Source of the DNA: Pseudomonas marginalis
Lineage (GTDB): Bacteria; Pseudomonadota; Gammaproteobacteria; Pseudomonadales; Pseudomonadaceae
Length of the DNA: 54,995 bases
Reading direction: 5' to 3'
NCBI RefSeq assembly: GCF_001645105.1
Contig: NZ_LKEG01000022.1
Span: 161,918-216,912 of the forward strand
Shown here: piece after piece, positions 26,120 through 35,716 of the stretch
Layout: each line of letters starts with the position of its first letter
Numbering within the stretch: position 1 is the first letter of the stretch
Made by a program: the position numbers and the translations under genes
The notes under the pieces: model-generated
Databases searched by the model: none
What the model saw: only the letters and a program-made list of their open reading frames with translations
What the model was told of the DNA's origin: nothing

Positions 26120-28633
26120 TTAACCTTCGCGCAACACGGTCAGCGGGCTGGCATTCAGTGCGCGGCGGGTGCCGAACACACCGGCACCGCCGATCAGCAC
26201 CGCACCGATCAACGGCAGCAGCAACAGCCACGGGTGAGGGTGCCAGGCCAGGTCAAACGCGTAGCGGTACAGCACGAACGTCACCAGCTCGGTGCCCAGC
26301 GCCGCCAGCAGCCCGCTGACGGCACCCAGCAAGCCGAACTCGATACGCCTGGCCTTGACCAACAGCTTGCGCTCGGCGCCCAGTGCGCGCAGCAGCGCGC
26401 CTTGGCGGATGCGCTCATCCAGGGTGGCTTGCAGGCCGGAGAACAACACCGCCATGCCTGCTGCGAGGACAAACAACAACACGTACTCCACCGCCAGGGT
26501 CACTTGGGCGAGGATGCTGCGTAACTGCTCCAGCAGCGCTTCGACTTGCAGGATGGTCACCGCCGGGAACGCCCTGGACAGGTCGACGATTTGTTGGTCA
26601 TGGCCTGGCGCAAGGTAGAAGCTGGTCAGGTAGGTGGTCGGCAGGTCCTTCAAGGTGCCCGGCTGGAAAATCATGAAGAAGTTGGGCTGGAAGTTATCCC
26701 AATTGATGGTCCGCAGGCTGGTCACCCGCGCTTCACGATTTTCGCCGCCCACCGTGAACACCAGGTGGTCATTGAGCTTGAGCTTGAGGCTTTCCGCCAC
26801 CTTGGCCTCAACAGAGACGCCAGGGATTTCGTCGGCGGGTTGCTGTGACCACCAGGAGCCTGCGGTCAGTGCGTTGCCCGGCGGCAGGTCGGCGGCCCAG
26901 GTCAGGCTCAGGTCACGTTGTACCGCACGATCGCCGCTGGAGTCCTTGCTGACGATTTCCTGGACCGGTTCGCCATTGATACTGATCAGGCGGCCCGGCA
27001 CCACGGGGTACAGCGGCGCCGATTGTGCCTGCACTTCCAGCAAGCGTGCGCCGAAGGCTTCCTTGTCGGCCGGCAGGATATTCAAGGCGAAATAGTTGGG
27101 CGCGTCCTTGGGCAGTTGGTTTTGCCAGGTATCGAGCAGTTCGCCACGCAGCAGGGCGATCAAGCCCATGGACAGCAGGATCAAGCCAAACGCCAGGGAT
27201 TGACCGGCGGCTGCCAGCGGGTGACGCAGCAATTGGCCCAGGCCCAGGCGCCAAGGCAGGGAGGCGCGTGCCAGCAGGCGGCGCAGGCTTTGCAGCAGAA
27301 GCAGCAGCAGGCCGCCAAGCACTAATGCAGCGACCACGCCACCGCCGAGCAGGGCGAACGTCAGCACCAGGTCGAGGCTCAAGCGCCACATGATCAGGCC
27401 CAATGCAAACAGCGCCGCGCCGTAGACCATCCAGGTACTGGAGGGGATCGGCAGTAGGTCGCGGCGCAACACCCGTAGCGGTGGTACGCGCCCCAAGGCG
27501 GCCAAGGGCGGCAGGGCGAAACCGGCGAGGGCAACCAGCCCGGTGCCGATCCCGGCAATCGCCGGTAATAGCCCGCCGGGTGGAACGTCCGCCGGCAGCA
27601 AGTCGTGGAGGAAGTAGAACAGGCCAAACTGCGCCAGCCAGCCGAGCAGCGCGCCGGTCAGGCTGGCCAGCAGGCCGAGGACGCTCAGTTGCAGGCTGAA
27701 CAGCAACATGGCTTCCCGACGTGACAACCCCAGGCAGCGCAGCAACGCGCTGGCGTCGAAACGTCGGGTGGCAAAGCGGTTGGCCGACAAGGCCACGGCC
27801 ACGCCGGCCAGCAACACGGCCACCAGGCTGGCCATGTTCAGGTAGCGTTCGGCCTTGCCCAGCGCGCCGCCGATCTGCTGGTTGCCGTCCCGTGAATCCT
27901 GCAGACGCTGGTTGGCGGCGAGCCCCGGCTTGACCAGGTCACGGTAGGTTTGCAGCACCGTGCTGCCCTGTGGCCCGCGCCATAATTCGCGGTAACTGAC
28001 GCGGCTGCCGGGCTGCACGACGCCGGTGGCGTCCAGGTCCGCCAGGTTGATCATTACCCTGGGCGTGAGGCTGTAGAAGTTGCCGGCGCGGTCCGGCTCG
28101 TAGGTGAGCACGCGGGCGAGGCGCAATGTCTTCATGCCCACATCGATGCTGTCGCCGACCTTGAGGTCGAGTGCCGTCAGCAGCCGCGCCTCCACCCAGG
28201 CTTCTCCGGGTTTTGGGCCGCCGCCTGGCGTCTCGTCACCAAAGGGCGCAGCGGCGCTTTTCAGCTGGCCCCGCAGGGGATACTGCTCATTGACGGCCTT
28301 GATGCTGGAGAGCTGGATGCCGTTATCGGTGGCGATGACGCTGGAGAATTCTACGACGCGGGCGTGATCCAGGCCCAGCTCGGTGCCGGACTGGATTTGC
28401 TCGGTGCGGGCCGGCGAGCTGCCTTCGAGCACCAGGTCGGCGCCGAGGAATTCGGTGGCGCGCAGCAGCATCGCGCCGTTGAGGCGCGCACCGAAGTAGC
28501 CGATGGCGGTGCTGGCGGCCACGGCCACCAACAGGGCGAAGAACAACACGCGCAACTCACCGGCGCGGGCATCGCGCAGCAATTGGCGCATGGCAAGGCT
28601 GAACAGACGCAACAGCGGCAAACGTGCCATCAA
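26120..28633 (-). CDS. ABC exporter permease, YbbP/FtsX family
   Basis: An 837-residue membrane protein with two FtsX-type permease modules. TM1 follows the N-terminus ([20 protein letters not shown]), a periplasmic domain with [16 protein letters not shown] comes next, then helices near 260-470 ([20 protein letters not shown] then [12 protein letters not shown]) and a final set near 715-830. This is the permease partner of YbbA; the E. coli ybbA-ybbP pair has the same organisation beside tesA. The substrate is not established. It overlaps the ATPase gene by four bases. Confidence 0.9.
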   Translation of the reverse strand: MMARLPLLRLFSLAMRQLLRDARAGELRVLFFALLVAVAASTAIGYFGARLNGAMLLRATEFLGADLVLEGSSPARTEQIQSGTELGLDHARVVEFSSVIATDNGIQLSSIKAVNEQYPLRGQLKSAAAPFGDETPGGGPKPGEAWVEARLLTALDLKVGDSIDVGMKTLRLARVLTYEPDRAGNFYSLTPRVMINLADLDATGVVQPGSRVSYRELWRGPQGSTVLQTYRDLVKPGLAANQRLQDSRDGNQQIGGALGKAERYLNMASLVAVLLAGVAVALSANRFATRRFDASALLRCLGLSRREAMLLFSLQLSVLGLLASLTGALLGWLAQFGLFYFLHDLLPADVPPGGLLPAIAGIGTGLVALAGFALPPLAALGRVPPLRVLRRDLLPIPSSTWMVYGAALFALGLIMWRLSLDLVLTFALLGGGVVAALVLGGLLLLLLQSLRRLLARASLPWRLGLGQLLRHPLAAAGQSLAFGLILLSMGLIALLRGELLDTWQNQLPKDAPNYFALNILPADKEAFGARLLEVQAQSAPLYPVVPGRLISINGEPVQEIVSKDSSGDRAVQRDLSLTWAADLPPGNALTAGSWWSQQPADEIPGVSVEAKVAESLKLKLNDHLVFTVGGENREARVTSLRTINWDNFQPNFFMIFQPGTLKDLPTTYLTSFYLAPGHDQQIVDLSRAFPAVTILQVEALLEQLRSILAQVTLAVEYVLLFVLAAGMAVLFSGLQATLDERIRQGALLRALGAERKLLVKARRIEFGLLGAVSGLLAALGTELVTFVLYRYAFDLAWHPHPWLLLLPLIGAVLIGGAGVFGTRRALNASPLTVLREG

Positions 28634-29313
28634 GGCTCCAGGGGCGCGACCATCAGGCCGGCTTCAAGGCGGATCAGGCGTCGGCAGCGGTGGGCCAGGC
28701 GCTCGTCGTGGGTGACCAGCACCAGGGTCGTGCCGCTCTCTTTGTTGAGTTCGAACAGCAGGTCGCTGATGCGTTCGCCGGTGTGGCTGTCGAGGTTGCC
28801 GGTGGGTTCATCGGCAAACAGCACGTCCGGTTCTGCGGCAAAGGCACGGGCAATCGCCACCCGTTGCTGCTCGCCACCGGAAAGTTGGCGTGGTGAGTGG
28901 GTCAGGCGCTGGCCCAGGCCTACACGTTCCAGCAGGTGCCGGGCGCGTTCGCGGGCGTCTTTGCGGCCGTCCAGCTCCAGCGGCAGCATGACGTTTTCCA
29001 GCGCGTTGAGGCTGTCGAGCAGTTGGAACGACTGGAACACGAAGCCCACGTGCTCGGCACGGATGCGTGCGCGCTGGTCTTCGTCCAGGGTGCTGAGGGC
29101 TTGGCCGGCGAGGGTGACTTCGCCGCTGCTGGGCAGGTCGAGGCCGGCCAGCAGGCCCAGGAGAGTGGATTTGCCGGAACCGGAGCTGCCGACGATAGCC
29201 AGGCTATCGCCCTTGTTCAGTTCCAGGCTCAGTTCGTGCAGGATAGTCAGTTCACCTTCCGCGCTGGGAACCACTTTGCTAAGGTTCCGCGCGGTGAGAA
29301 TGCTTGCGCCCAT
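28630..29313 (-). CDS. ABC exporter ATPase, YbbA family
   Basis: A 227-residue ATPase starting [15 protein letters not shown]. Walker [17 protein letters not shown], signature [15 protein letters not shown], Walker [13 protein letters not shown] and H-loop LVTHDERLA are all canonical, as in LolD/YbbA-type ATPases. It pairs with the permease downstream. The start at 29313 is used because longer forms run into the divergent tesA gene. Confidence 0.93.
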   Translation of the reverse strand: MGASILTARNLSKVVPSAEGELTILHELSLELNKGDSLAIVGSSGSGKSTLLGLLAGLDLPSSGEVTLAGQALSTLDEDQRARIRAEHVGFVFQSFQLLDSLNALENVMLPLELDGRKDARERARHLLERVGLGQRLTHSPRQLSGGEQQRVAIARAFAAEPDVLFADEPTGNLDSHTGERISDLLFELNKESGTTLVLVTHDERLAHRCRRLIRLEAGLMVAPLEP

Positions 29314-29323
29314 GGAGAATCCG

Positions 29324-29929
29324 ATGCGAATGTGGTTTTTGAGTGCTGGCCTGGCCTTGATGTGCATGGCCCAGAACGCAGCGGCGGGTACAGTCCTGAT
29401 CGTTGGCGATAGTATCAGTGCCGGTTTCGGCCTGGATACCCGCAAAGGGTGGGTGGCACTGCTGGAGCAACGGCTCAAGCAGGAGGGTTTCGACGATAAA
29501 GTGGTCAACGCCTCCATCAGTGGCGACACCAGTGCCGGAGGCCTGGCGCGGCTGCCGGCGGCGCTTGCAGAGCATAAGCCTGACGTGGTGGTGATCGAGT
29601 TGGGCGGCAATGATGGCTTGCGCGGGCAACCGCCGGCGCAATTGAAACAAAATCTTGCATCGATGATTGACCAGTCCAAGGCCGGCGGTGCCAAGGTGTT
29701 GTTGCTGGGTATGCAGCTGCCGCCCAACTATGGCCCGCGATACACCACCGCATTTGCCGAAGTCTATGGTGTGTTGGCCAAGGAAAAAAACGTCCCGCTG
29801 GTACCGTTTTTCCTCGATGGCGTGGGTGGTCATCCGGAGCTGATGCAGGCGGATCAACTGCACCCGGCGGTCGGCGCCCAGGGCAAGTTGCTGGAAAATG
29901 TCTGGCCGACGCTAAAACCACTGTTATGA
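29324..29929 (+). CDS. tesA: TesA, multifunctional GDSL acyl-CoA thioesterase I/lysophospholipase
   Basis: A 201-residue periplasmic SGNH hydrolase. Signal peptide [21 protein letters not shown], block [14 protein letters not shown] with the catalytic Ser, block [11 protein letters not shown], and block [21 protein letters not shown] with the Asp/His pair. It hydrolyses acyl-CoA and lysophospholipid esters and has arylesterase activity in relatives. The ATG lies ten bases from the divergent YbbA start, so each gene's ribosome site sits at the very edge of the other's coding sequence. Confidence 0.92.
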   Translation: MRMWFLSAGLALMCMAQNAAAGTVLIVGDSISAGFGLDTRKGWVALLEQRLKQEGFDDKVVNASISGDTSAGGLARLPAALAEHKPDVVVIELGGNDGLRGQPPAQLKQNLASMIDQSKAGGAKVLLLGMQLPPNYGPRYTTAFAEVYGVLAKEKNVPLVPFFLDGVGGHPELMQADQLHPAVGAQGKLLENVWPTLKPLL

Positions 29930-29987
29930 CGCTTTTCTACCGGCAGGCTTTCGGCTAAGGTGGCGCCCCCCCGATTTGGAGCCCTCG

Positions 29988-30281
29988 ATGTCGCGTCCTG
30001 CCTGGTCCCTGTTTAACTATCAACTGATCGAGCCGGACGAGCAGCTGGATCTGTTCGCCTGCCAGGAAGTGCGGGTGCATCTGGTGACGCGTCAATTGGA
30101 ACTGGGCGGCACCATCGATCGCACCTTGTGCGGCACGCTATTGCCGGCGCAACCGCGTTGGTCGCTGGTGGATCGTTCGATCTTCCAGGACCAGCGCCTG
30201 TGCCCTTTGTGCCGCGCCATCCTGGAGTCCCAGAAGCGCGGGACGCCGCCGATCTGGCCGGAGTTGCGTTTCGAGTTGTAG
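29988..30281 (+). CDS. Conserved hypothetical protein with CPLC motif
   Basis: A 97-residue soluble protein, MSRPAWSLFNYQLIEPDEQL... with Cys at FACQE, LCGTLL and a CPLC pair near the C-terminus (QRLCPLCRAILESQKRGTPP). Four cysteines may form a zinc-ribbon-like site. I do not recognise the family beyond small conserved pseudomonad proteins. It lies just after tesA on the same strand. Confidence 0.75.
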   Translation: MSRPAWSLFNYQLIEPDEQLDLFACQEVRVHLVTRQLELGGTIDRTLCGTLLPAQPRWSLVDRSIFQDQRLCPLCRAILESQKRGTPPIWPELRFEL

Positions 30282-30354
30282 GGGGCAGCTAGAAGCGCGC
30301 TTCACGTATACAATCGATGTTTACCTACCCGTCGTTCTGCGAAGGATTTTCCGG

Positions 30355-31320
30355 ATGTTGTCGCGCCTTTCCGTCGTCACCTGCTGCCTGTCCCTCGCTG
30401 CACTTTGTGCGGTTGGCTCCGCTTCAGCCTTGCAGTTGCCTTTGCCTCCACCGGGTGAAGACATCGTCGGCCAGGTCCAGGTGATCAAGGCCAAGTACGA
30501 AGACACCTTTGCCGACCTGGGCACCACCTATGACCTGGGTTATTCGGAGATGGTCGCCGCCAACCCCGGCGTGGATGCGTGGTTGCCGGGGGCGGGCACC
30601 GAGATCGTGTTGCCGACGCGCTTCATCCTGCCGCCCGGTCCTCGGGAAGGGATCGTGATCAACCTGGCGGAATACCGGCTCTATTATTTCCCCAAGGGCC
30701 AGAACGTGGTCTACACGTTCCCGTTGGGGATCGGTCGTGAAGGCTGGGGTTCGCCCATCGCCCACACCAGCATCATTGCCAAGACACCCAACCCGACCTG
30801 GACCCCGCCCGCGTCGATCAAGGCCGAGCACGCCGCCAACGGCGACCCGCTGCCTAACGTGGTGCCGGCCGGCCCCGACAACCCGTTGGGCCCGTTCAAG
30901 TTCACCCTGGGCACGCCGGGTTACCTGATCCACGGCTCCAACATGAAATTTGGTATCGGCACGCGTACAAGCCACGGCTGCTTCCGTATGTTCAACAACA
31001 ACGTGCTGGAGATGGCGGGCATGGTGCCGGTGGGGACGTCGGTGCGCATCATCAACGATGCCTACAAGTTCGGCAGCAGTGGCGGCAAGGTGTACCTGGA
31101 AGCGCATACGCCGTTGAACGATGACGGTACACCGTCGGTGGTCGACAAACACACCGCGGTGATCAACGCCTTGCTCAAGCTTGAAGACCTGGCCAACAAC
31201 CTGCGGGTCAACTGGGATCAGGTGCGTGACGTGGTCGCGGCGGAAGATGGGTTGCCGACGGAAATCGGCGTGCCTGGCGCAGCCTCGGTCGCGGCAAGCG
31301 CTCCGATCGAGCTGCAATAG
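30355..31320 (+). CDS. L,D-transpeptidase (YkuD/ErfK family)
   Basis: A 321-residue periplasmic protein: signal peptide (to about SASA, residue 24), a short LysM-like stretch (DTFADLGTTYDLGYSEMVAA then NPGVDAWLPG), and the YkuD domain with the catalytic HGSNMKFGIGTRTSHGCFRM (active-site Cys in SHGC). Enzymes of this type attach murein lipoprotein to, or cross-link, peptidoglycan. The substrate candidate, OprI, is encoded right next door. Confidence 0.93.
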   Translation: MLSRLSVVTCCLSLAALCAVGSASALQLPLPPPGEDIVGQVQVIKAKYEDTFADLGTTYDLGYSEMVAANPGVDAWLPGAGTEIVLPTRFILPPGPREGIVINLAEYRLYYFPKGQNVVYTFPLGIGREGWGSPIAHTSIIAKTPNPTWTPPASIKAEHAANGDPLPNVVPAGPDNPLGPFKFTLGTPGYLIHGSNMKFGIGTRTSHGCFRMFNNNVLEMAGMVPVGTSVRIINDAYKFGSSGGKVYLEAHTPLNDDGTPSVVDKHTAVINALLKLEDLANNLRVNWDQVRDVVAAEDGLPTEIGVPGAASVAASAPIELQ

Positions 31321-31337
31321 GCGCGAGATCGTTGTGG

Positions 31338-31424
31338 CTAGCAGGCTTGTTTAAAGGTCCTCAAAAGCGGGGACTGCTGCGCAGTCAACGGGAGCAAGCG
31401 CCCTCTCCACAAAAAGCCTGCTAG
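31338..31424. repeat. Nested inverted repeat between the transpeptidase gene and oprI
   Basis: Outer arms CTAGCAGGCTT (31338-31348) and AAGCCTGCTAG (31414-31424) are perfect complements; between them lie a second perfect hairpin GACTGC-TGC-GCAGTC (31372-31386) and a REP-like GGGAGCAAGCGCCCTCTCC. It looks like a member of a dispersed pseudomonad repeat family. Confidence 0.65.
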
Positions 31425-31452
31425 TGGGGCTTGTGATCAAACCCCAGGCAAT

Positions 31453-31484
31453 AAAAAAGCCGACCCATAAATGGATCGGCTTGA
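31453..31484 (-). terminator. Rho-independent terminator of oprI
   Basis: On the minus strand: AAGCCGATCCA, loop TTTA, TGGGTCGGCTT followed by TTTT. One G-T pair in the stem. It lies 20 bases after the oprI stop. Confidence 0.9.
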
Positions 31485-31503
31485 TAACAATCCCGAGGGA
31501 TTA

Positions 31504-31755
31504 TTACTTGCGGCTAGCTTTTTCAAGCATACGCAGAGCGCGCTCGTTAGCTTCGTCAGCAGTCTGTTGTGCTTTTTGAGCAGCAGCCAGCGCTTCATCA
31601 GCTTTACGGTAGGCTTCGTCTGCACGAGCCTGGGAGCGAGCTGCAGCGTCTTCAGTTGCAGTCAGACGTGCTTCGGTTTCTTTGGAGACGCTGCTGCAAC
31701 CGGTAGCCAGAACTGCGGCCAGGGCCAGTGCAGAGAATTTCAGAACGTTGTTCAT
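31504..31755 (-). CDS. oprI: OprI, major outer-membrane murein lipoprotein
   Basis: An 83-residue lipoprotein: signal peptide [20 protein letters not shown] with lipobox ATGC (lipidated Cys20), a heptad-repeat helix rich in Ala/Glu/Arg ([20 protein letters not shown]), and the C-terminal Lys (EKASRK) used for covalent linkage to peptidoglycan. It tethers the outer membrane to the cell wall. The start at 31755 follows GAAGGGGAA. Codon use is highly biased, as expected for one of the most abundant proteins. Confidence 0.97.
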   Translation of the reverse strand: MNNVLKFSALALAAVLATGCSSVSKETEARLTATEDAAARSQARADEAYRKADEALAAAQKAQQTADEANERALRMLEKASRK

Positions 31756-31822
31756 CGTGTTCCCCTTCAAGGACTTTCTATTAGATGGCTAGTTTCTCAG
31801 AGTGAGCTAATAGCCGGCGTAC

Positions 31823-31850
31823 ATACTACCCATTACTTGTAGTAAGTAAA
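31823..31850 (-). promoter_or_regulatory. Promoter of oprI
   Basis: Read on the minus strand: -35 TTTACT (31850-31845), 16-base spacer, -10 TAGTAT (31828-31823). This gives a leader of about 60 bases before the oprI ATG. Confidence 0.6.
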
Positions 31851-32368
31851 CTGACGTAGCGCAAGAAGCAAAAAAAATTCATGCGCCGAATCTATTTTGG
31901 CTAATCTTTTGGAGGTTTGTATAAAAACTGTCCAAATTTTTTCATTCAGGCGAACACCGGATCCAGGCTGAAAGGGCCGGCCCGCATGTGTTAAGCCCTG
32001 TAAACAGATGAAATTTTATATATCCGCGCTGACACTTCCGTTCAGCACGGCGTTGTGTTGCCCTGCATCTTTTGTGCATGTAGAGGTGACTTTAAGAGCG
32101 CCTGTTCGTCTCAAGGTTCAACTGCCGGCAATGTTCAGGCTTTCGATCGTTGGTTGATCGGGGGCCCTTTCTATATCCACCAGCGGCAGGGGATGACGAG
32201 TGCGCCTTGAGCAATCCCGGGATTGGCGCCTACTATTCCCTACGTGCTGGTTGTAAGCGCTCAAGGTTTTCTCGTTGTCGAAACCGGCACGGGGTGGCGT
32301 AGATGTTCCTTCGCCGGAAAAACATCGGTAAGGTAGGGGTCAGAAACCAAGACCCGCGAGGAGTAGTG
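31851..32368. other. Long intergenic region between oprI and the GNAT gene
   Basis: About 520 bases with no credible open reading frame. AT-rich at 31860-31940, then GC-rich. It contains a GCTGA/TCAGC stem near 32030 and GGGTC-AGAAACCAA-GACCC (32336-32354) just before the GNAT ribosome site. A small RNA could be encoded here, but no classic terminator was found. Confidence 0.4.
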
Positions 32369-32650
32369 ATGAGCGAGGCGTTGTCCATCCACCATGACCA
32401 GGCTGGTCATCAGTTCGAGACCAATGTGGACGGTCATCGTGCCTATCTGACCTATATGGACCTCGGGAAACAGACCCTGGATATCTATCGGACCTTCGTG
32501 CCCAATGCACTGCGGGGTCGTGGTATTGCGGCGGCACTGACCGAGGAGGCCTTGAAGTTCGCCGAAGAGGCTGGCTATACGGTGATCCCGTCCTGCTCCT
32601 ATGTTGAACGCTACATGGAGCGCCACCAGCGCCATGCCGCGAAGCTGTAA
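32369..32650 (+). CDS. GNAT family N-acetyltransferase (YjdJ-like)
   Basis: A 93-residue short GNAT domain: ETNVDGHRAYLTYMDLGKQT then the acetyl-CoA site VPNALRGRGIAAALTEEALK FAEE, ending VIPSCSYVERYMERH. This single-domain form belongs to the COG2388-like group, whose acceptor is unknown. The ATG is preceded by GAGGAG. Confidence 0.9.
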   Translation: MSEALSIHHDQAGHQFETNVDGHRAYLTYMDLGKQTLDIYRTFVPNALRGRGIAAALTEEALKFAEEAGYTVIPSCSYVERYMERHQRHAAKL

Positions 32651-32668
32651 GCCATACACCGCACCATG

Positions 32669-32697
32669 AAAAACGCCGGGCTAAGCCCGGCGTTTTT
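32669..32697. terminator. Bidirectional terminator, GNAT gene / DAHP synthase
   Basis: AAAAACGCCGGGC-TAA-GCCCGGCGTTTTT: a perfect stem with A tract on one side and T tract on the other, between convergent genes. Confidence 0.95.
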
Positions 32698-32714
32698 GTG
32701 CGCGCAGCGTTAAG

Positions 32715-33791
32715 TCAGGTGCGTTTGCGTTTCGGCAAGACGTCCTTGAGCTTGGCATGCATGCTGCGCAGTGTGTTTTCGGTGGCGGACCAGTCGATGC
32801 AGGCATCGGTGATCGACACGCCGTACTGCAAGTCGGCCAGGTCTTTTGGAATCGCCTGGCAACCCCAGTTCAGGTGGCTCTCGACCATCAGGCCGATAAT
32901 CGACTGGTTGCCTTCCAGGATCTGGTTGGCGACGTTTTCCATCACCAGCGGCTGCAGGGCCGGGTCCTTGTTGGAGTTGGCGTGGCTGCAGTCGACCATG
33001 ATGTTCGGCTTGATCTTGGCCTTGTTCAATGCCTGCTCGCACAGGGCAACGCTGACCGAATCATAGTTGGGCTTGCCATTGCCGCCGCGCAGCACCACGT
33101 GACCGTAGGCGTTGCCCTTGGTGGTGACGATGGACACGCCACCTTCCTGGTTGATGCCCAGGAAACGGTGTGGGCTGGAGACCGATTGCAGCGCGTTGAT
33201 CGCCACGGTCAGGCCGCCGTCGGTGCCGTTCTTGAAGCCCACGGCCGAGGACAGGCCGGACGCCATTTCCCGGTGAGTCTGGGATTCGGTGGTGCGTGCG
33301 CCGATGGCCGACCAGCTGATCAGGTCCTGCAGGTACTGCGGGGAAATCGGGTCCAGGGCCTCGGTCGCGGTGGGCAGGCCCATCTCGGCCAGGTCCAGCA
33401 GCAGTTGACGGCCGATGTGCAAGCCGTCCTGGATCTTGAACGAGTCGTCCAGGTACGGGTCGTTGATCAAGCCTTTCCAGCCGACGGTGGTGCGCGGTTT
33501 TTCGAAATAGACGCGCATCACCAGGTACAGGGTGTCCGACACTTCCGCCGCCAGCACTTTCAGGCGCTCGGCGTACTCGTGGGCAGCCTTGAGGTCGTGG
33601 ATCGAGCAAGGCCCGATGACGACGAAGAGGCGATGGTCGGTGCCGTCGAGAATGTCACGGATGACTTCGCGGCCCTTGGTGACGGTCTGCAGGGCAGCGT
33701 CGCTCAGGGGGATTTCGCGCTTGAGCTGGTCGGGTGTGATCAGCGTCTCGTTGGATTCGACGTTTAGGTCATTGATCGGTAAATCAGCCAT
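32715..33791 (-). CDS. Class I DAHP synthase (AroF/AroG type)
   Basis: A 358-residue 3-deoxy-7-phosphoheptulonate synthase. It condenses phosphoenolpyruvate and erythrose 4-phosphate, the first step of the shikimate pathway. Diagnostic strings: VIGPCSIHDLKAAHEYAERL, MRVYFEKPRTTVGWKGLIND, WSAIGARTTESQTHREMASG, VDCSHANSNKDP. Which aromatic amino acid feeds back is not visible. The start at 33791 (MADLPINDLNVESNETL) gives the family length; longer forms are not conserved. A second, unrelated DAHP synthase of class II is encoded at 47712-49058. Confidence 0.94.
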   Translation of the reverse strand: MADLPINDLNVESNETLITPDQLKREIPLSDAALQTVTKGREVIRDILDGTDHRLFVVIGPCSIHDLKAAHEYAERLKVLAAEVSDTLYLVMRVYFEKPRTTVGWKGLINDPYLDDSFKIQDGLHIGRQLLLDLAEMGLPTATEALDPISPQYLQDLISWSAIGARTTESQTHREMASGLSSAVGFKNGTDGGLTVAINALQSVSSPHRFLGINQEGGVSIVTTKGNAYGHVVLRGGNGKPNYDSVSVALCEQALNKAKIKPNIMVDCSHANSNKDPALQPLVMENVANQILEGNQSIIGLMVESHLNWGCQAIPKDLADLQYGVSITDACIDWSATENTLRSMHAKLKDVLPKRKRT

Positions 33792-33922
33792 CGTGTTACT
33801 CGTCAGGGTCACGGGTGCCGGCCGCCAGCCATCCCCGTGCGGCGGAGCACAGCATGATTTGGATGCAGGGGGGAGGAACCTTAGCGCGTAACACGGGCCC
33901 GCGACAATGGGCAAAGCCCGCT

Positions 33923-34357
33923 TTAATCCAGCGCTGGCGCCACAAAGGCCTCATGGGAGAACTCGCTGGCATGACGCGATACCCACTCGCGGGCCAGGGT
34001 TTCGAGTTGCTGGGGTGTCGGCTCGGCATCTTCGTGCTGGCGGCAGTAACGCTCTATCCGGCATGCTTGCTCACCCATGCGTGCACCGAACAAGGCATGT
34101 TCATCGGTAAACGAAATGCCGACGCGGTAGCCGGTTTCCACCTTGCGGCACCACGCCACATAACCCGGATAACGCGCACTGGGGCCCAAGGACGGGATAT
34201 GCAGGTCAACCGCCGTGCCCTCGCGCCAGGCACGCGGCCAATTGCAGGCGACACCGCCCAGGCCGATAGTGTGCAGGCGTTGGCGGGGGACAGCGGGAGA
34301 GGGGCGTTGGATTAACTCGACAGCGACATCATCAGGGTGAGGTAAAAAACGACCCAT
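33923..34357 (-). CDS. PilZ domain protein
   Basis: A 144-residue protein with one PilZ-like barrel (about residues 15-105: RQRLHTIGLGGVACNWPRAW then REGTAVDLHIP and GYVAWCRKVETGYRVGISFT). The canonical c-di-GMP motif RxxxR...DxSxxG is weak: HTIGLGG stands where (D/N)xSxxG is expected. c-di-GMP binding is therefore uncertain. GGAG lies nine bases before the ATG. Its start codon overlaps that of the divergent thioredoxin-like gene. Confidence 0.78.
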   Translation of the reverse strand: MGRFLPHPDDVAVELIQRPSPAVPRQRLHTIGLGGVACNWPRAWREGTAVDLHIPSLGPSARYPGYVAWCRKVETGYRVGISFTDEHALFGARMGEQACRIERYCRQHEDAEPTPQQLETLAREWVSRHASEFSHEAFVAPALD

Positions 34358-34742
34358 GTACACGGACTCCGAGCACCGTCCAATTGACGGCAGTGGCAGC
34401 AGTATAGTGAAGGAACTGGAATTGACCGACCTGGATATTGACCAGCAATTGCTGGGATTGCCAGGTATTTCGCTCGTCGTGTTCACAAGCCATGGGTGTT
34501 CCAGTTGCCGTTGGGCGCGCCAGCAATTACCGGGCTGGCCGCTGCCGGTGGACCGGCTGTGCTGGGTGGACGCCGGGCACAACGGCGGTGCGGTCGAACG
34601 CTACCAGATCTTTCATTTGCCGGCGTTGTTCGTGGTGTGCGAGGGTCAATTCCTCGGGCAGATACAGACACGTCTTACGCGTGACGACGTTTTCGATGCC
34701 GTAAAACAGGCACTCACCCGTCCACCTGAGGATTTGCCATGA
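34356..34742 (+). CDS. Thioredoxin-fold protein
   Basis: A 128-residue protein with a thioredoxin-like core: VVFTSHGCSSCRWARQQLPG (CSSC active site), VDAGHNGGAVERYQIFHLPALFVV with the cis-Pro, and GQFLGQI. It begins after about 35 non-conserved residues; a GTG start at 34407 is an alternative. It overlaps the reductase gene by four bases. Likely a cytoplasmic redox protein. Confidence 0.82.
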   Translation: MYTDSEHRPIDGSGSSIVKELELTDLDIDQQLLGLPGISLVVFTSHGCSSCRWARQQLPGWPLPVDRLCWVDAGHNGGAVERYQIFHLPALFVVCEGQFLGQIQTRLTRDDVFDAVKQALTRPPEDLP

Positions 34743-35701
34743 CAGCAGCTACACCCCAGTCGCCACGGATCGGCATCATCGGTACCGGCGCCATCGGTGG
34801 TTTCTACGGCTTGATGCTGGCGCGCGCCGGTTTCGATGTGCACTTCCTGTTGCGCAGTGAATACACGGCCGTCAGCGAGCACGGCCTGCACGTGAACAGC
34901 ACGGTGCATGGGACCCTGCACCTGCACCCGGTGCAGGCCTACGCCCGTGCTGCCGATATGCCGCCGTGCGACTGGCTGCTGGTGGGCACCAAGTCGACCG
35001 GCAACGTCGAGCTGGCCCCGACCCTCGCCCAGGTGGCGGCGCCGGATGCCAAGGTGGTATTGCTGCAAAACGGCCTCGATGTCGAAGACAGCCTGCGTGA
35101 ACACTTGCCGGCATCGCTGCACCTGTTGGGAGGCCTGTGCTACATCGGCGTGCACCGTTCTGCCCCCGGCGTTGTCGAGCATCAGGCGTTGGGCCGGGTC
35201 AACCTGGGTTACCACAGTGGCTCGGCGGCCAATGATGACGCCCGGCAAAAGGCGATTGTCGAAGCCGGTGCGGCGCTGTTTCATCAGGCCGGCATCGAGT
35301 CCCAGGCCATGGCCAATGTGCATCAGGCCCGTTGGCACAAACTGGTGTGGAACGTGCCCTACAACGGCCTCTCCGTGTTATTGGGCACCGGCACCACGGC
35401 CATGATGGCGGACGAGTCCAGTCGTGAGCTGATCCAGGCGCTGATGGCCGAAGTGGTGCAGGGCGCCCACGCTTGTGGCCATGACATTCCCCAAAGCTAT
35501 GCCGAGCAGATGTTCACCATGACCGAAACCATGGCCGACTACCTGCCGAGCATGTACCACGACCACGTGCATAAACGTCCGCTGGAACTGGCGGCGATCT
35601 ATGCCCGGCCACTCGCCGCCGCCAAAGCCGCCGGTTGCGAACTGCCGCGGATGCAGGCGCTTTACCAGGCCTTGAGTTTTATTGATCGGCATAACCGCTG
35701 A
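34739..35701 (+). CDS. Ketopantoate reductase-like oxidoreductase (PanE/ApbA family)
   Basis: A 320-residue NADP-dependent reductase: Rossmann motif IGIIGTGAIGGFYGLMLARAG, the PanE strings VGTKSTGN and VLLQNGLDVED, and catalytic-domain WHKLVWNVPYNGLSVLLG with the Lys that protonates the substrate. Annotated homologues are putative 2-dehydropantoate 2-reductases. Because pseudomonads often carry several paralogues, the role in pantothenate synthesis is uncertain. Coupled to the gene upstream by a four-base overlap and followed by the nucleotidase gene after 15 bases. Confidence 0.85.
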   Translation: MTAATPQSPRIGIIGTGAIGGFYGLMLARAGFDVHFLLRSEYTAVSEHGLHVNSTVHGTLHLHPVQAYARAADMPPCDWLLVGTKSTGNVELAPTLAQVAAPDAKVVLLQNGLDVEDSLREHLPASLHLLGGLCYIGVHRSAPGVVEHQALGRVNLGYHSGSAANDDARQKAIVEAGAALFHQAGIESQAMANVHQARWHKLVWNVPYNGLSVLLGTGTTAMMADESSRELIQALMAEVVQGAHACGHDIPQSYAEQMFTMTETMADYLPSMYHDHVHKRPLELAAIYARPLAAAKAAGCELPRMQALYQALSFIDRHNR

Positions 35702-35716
35702 GTCGGGGGACACACC

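Noticed and set aside
32757..33767. Plus-strand frame of 336 residues opposite the class I DAHP synthase
   Set aside because: Antisense shadow with skewed composition; the minus strand encodes a complete enzyme.
33795..33860. Short leader peptide before the class I DAHP synthase
   Set aside because: A 19-residue frame starting MLCSAARGWLAAG has one Trp only, and no alternating terminator/antiterminator stems were found, so attenuation is not supported.
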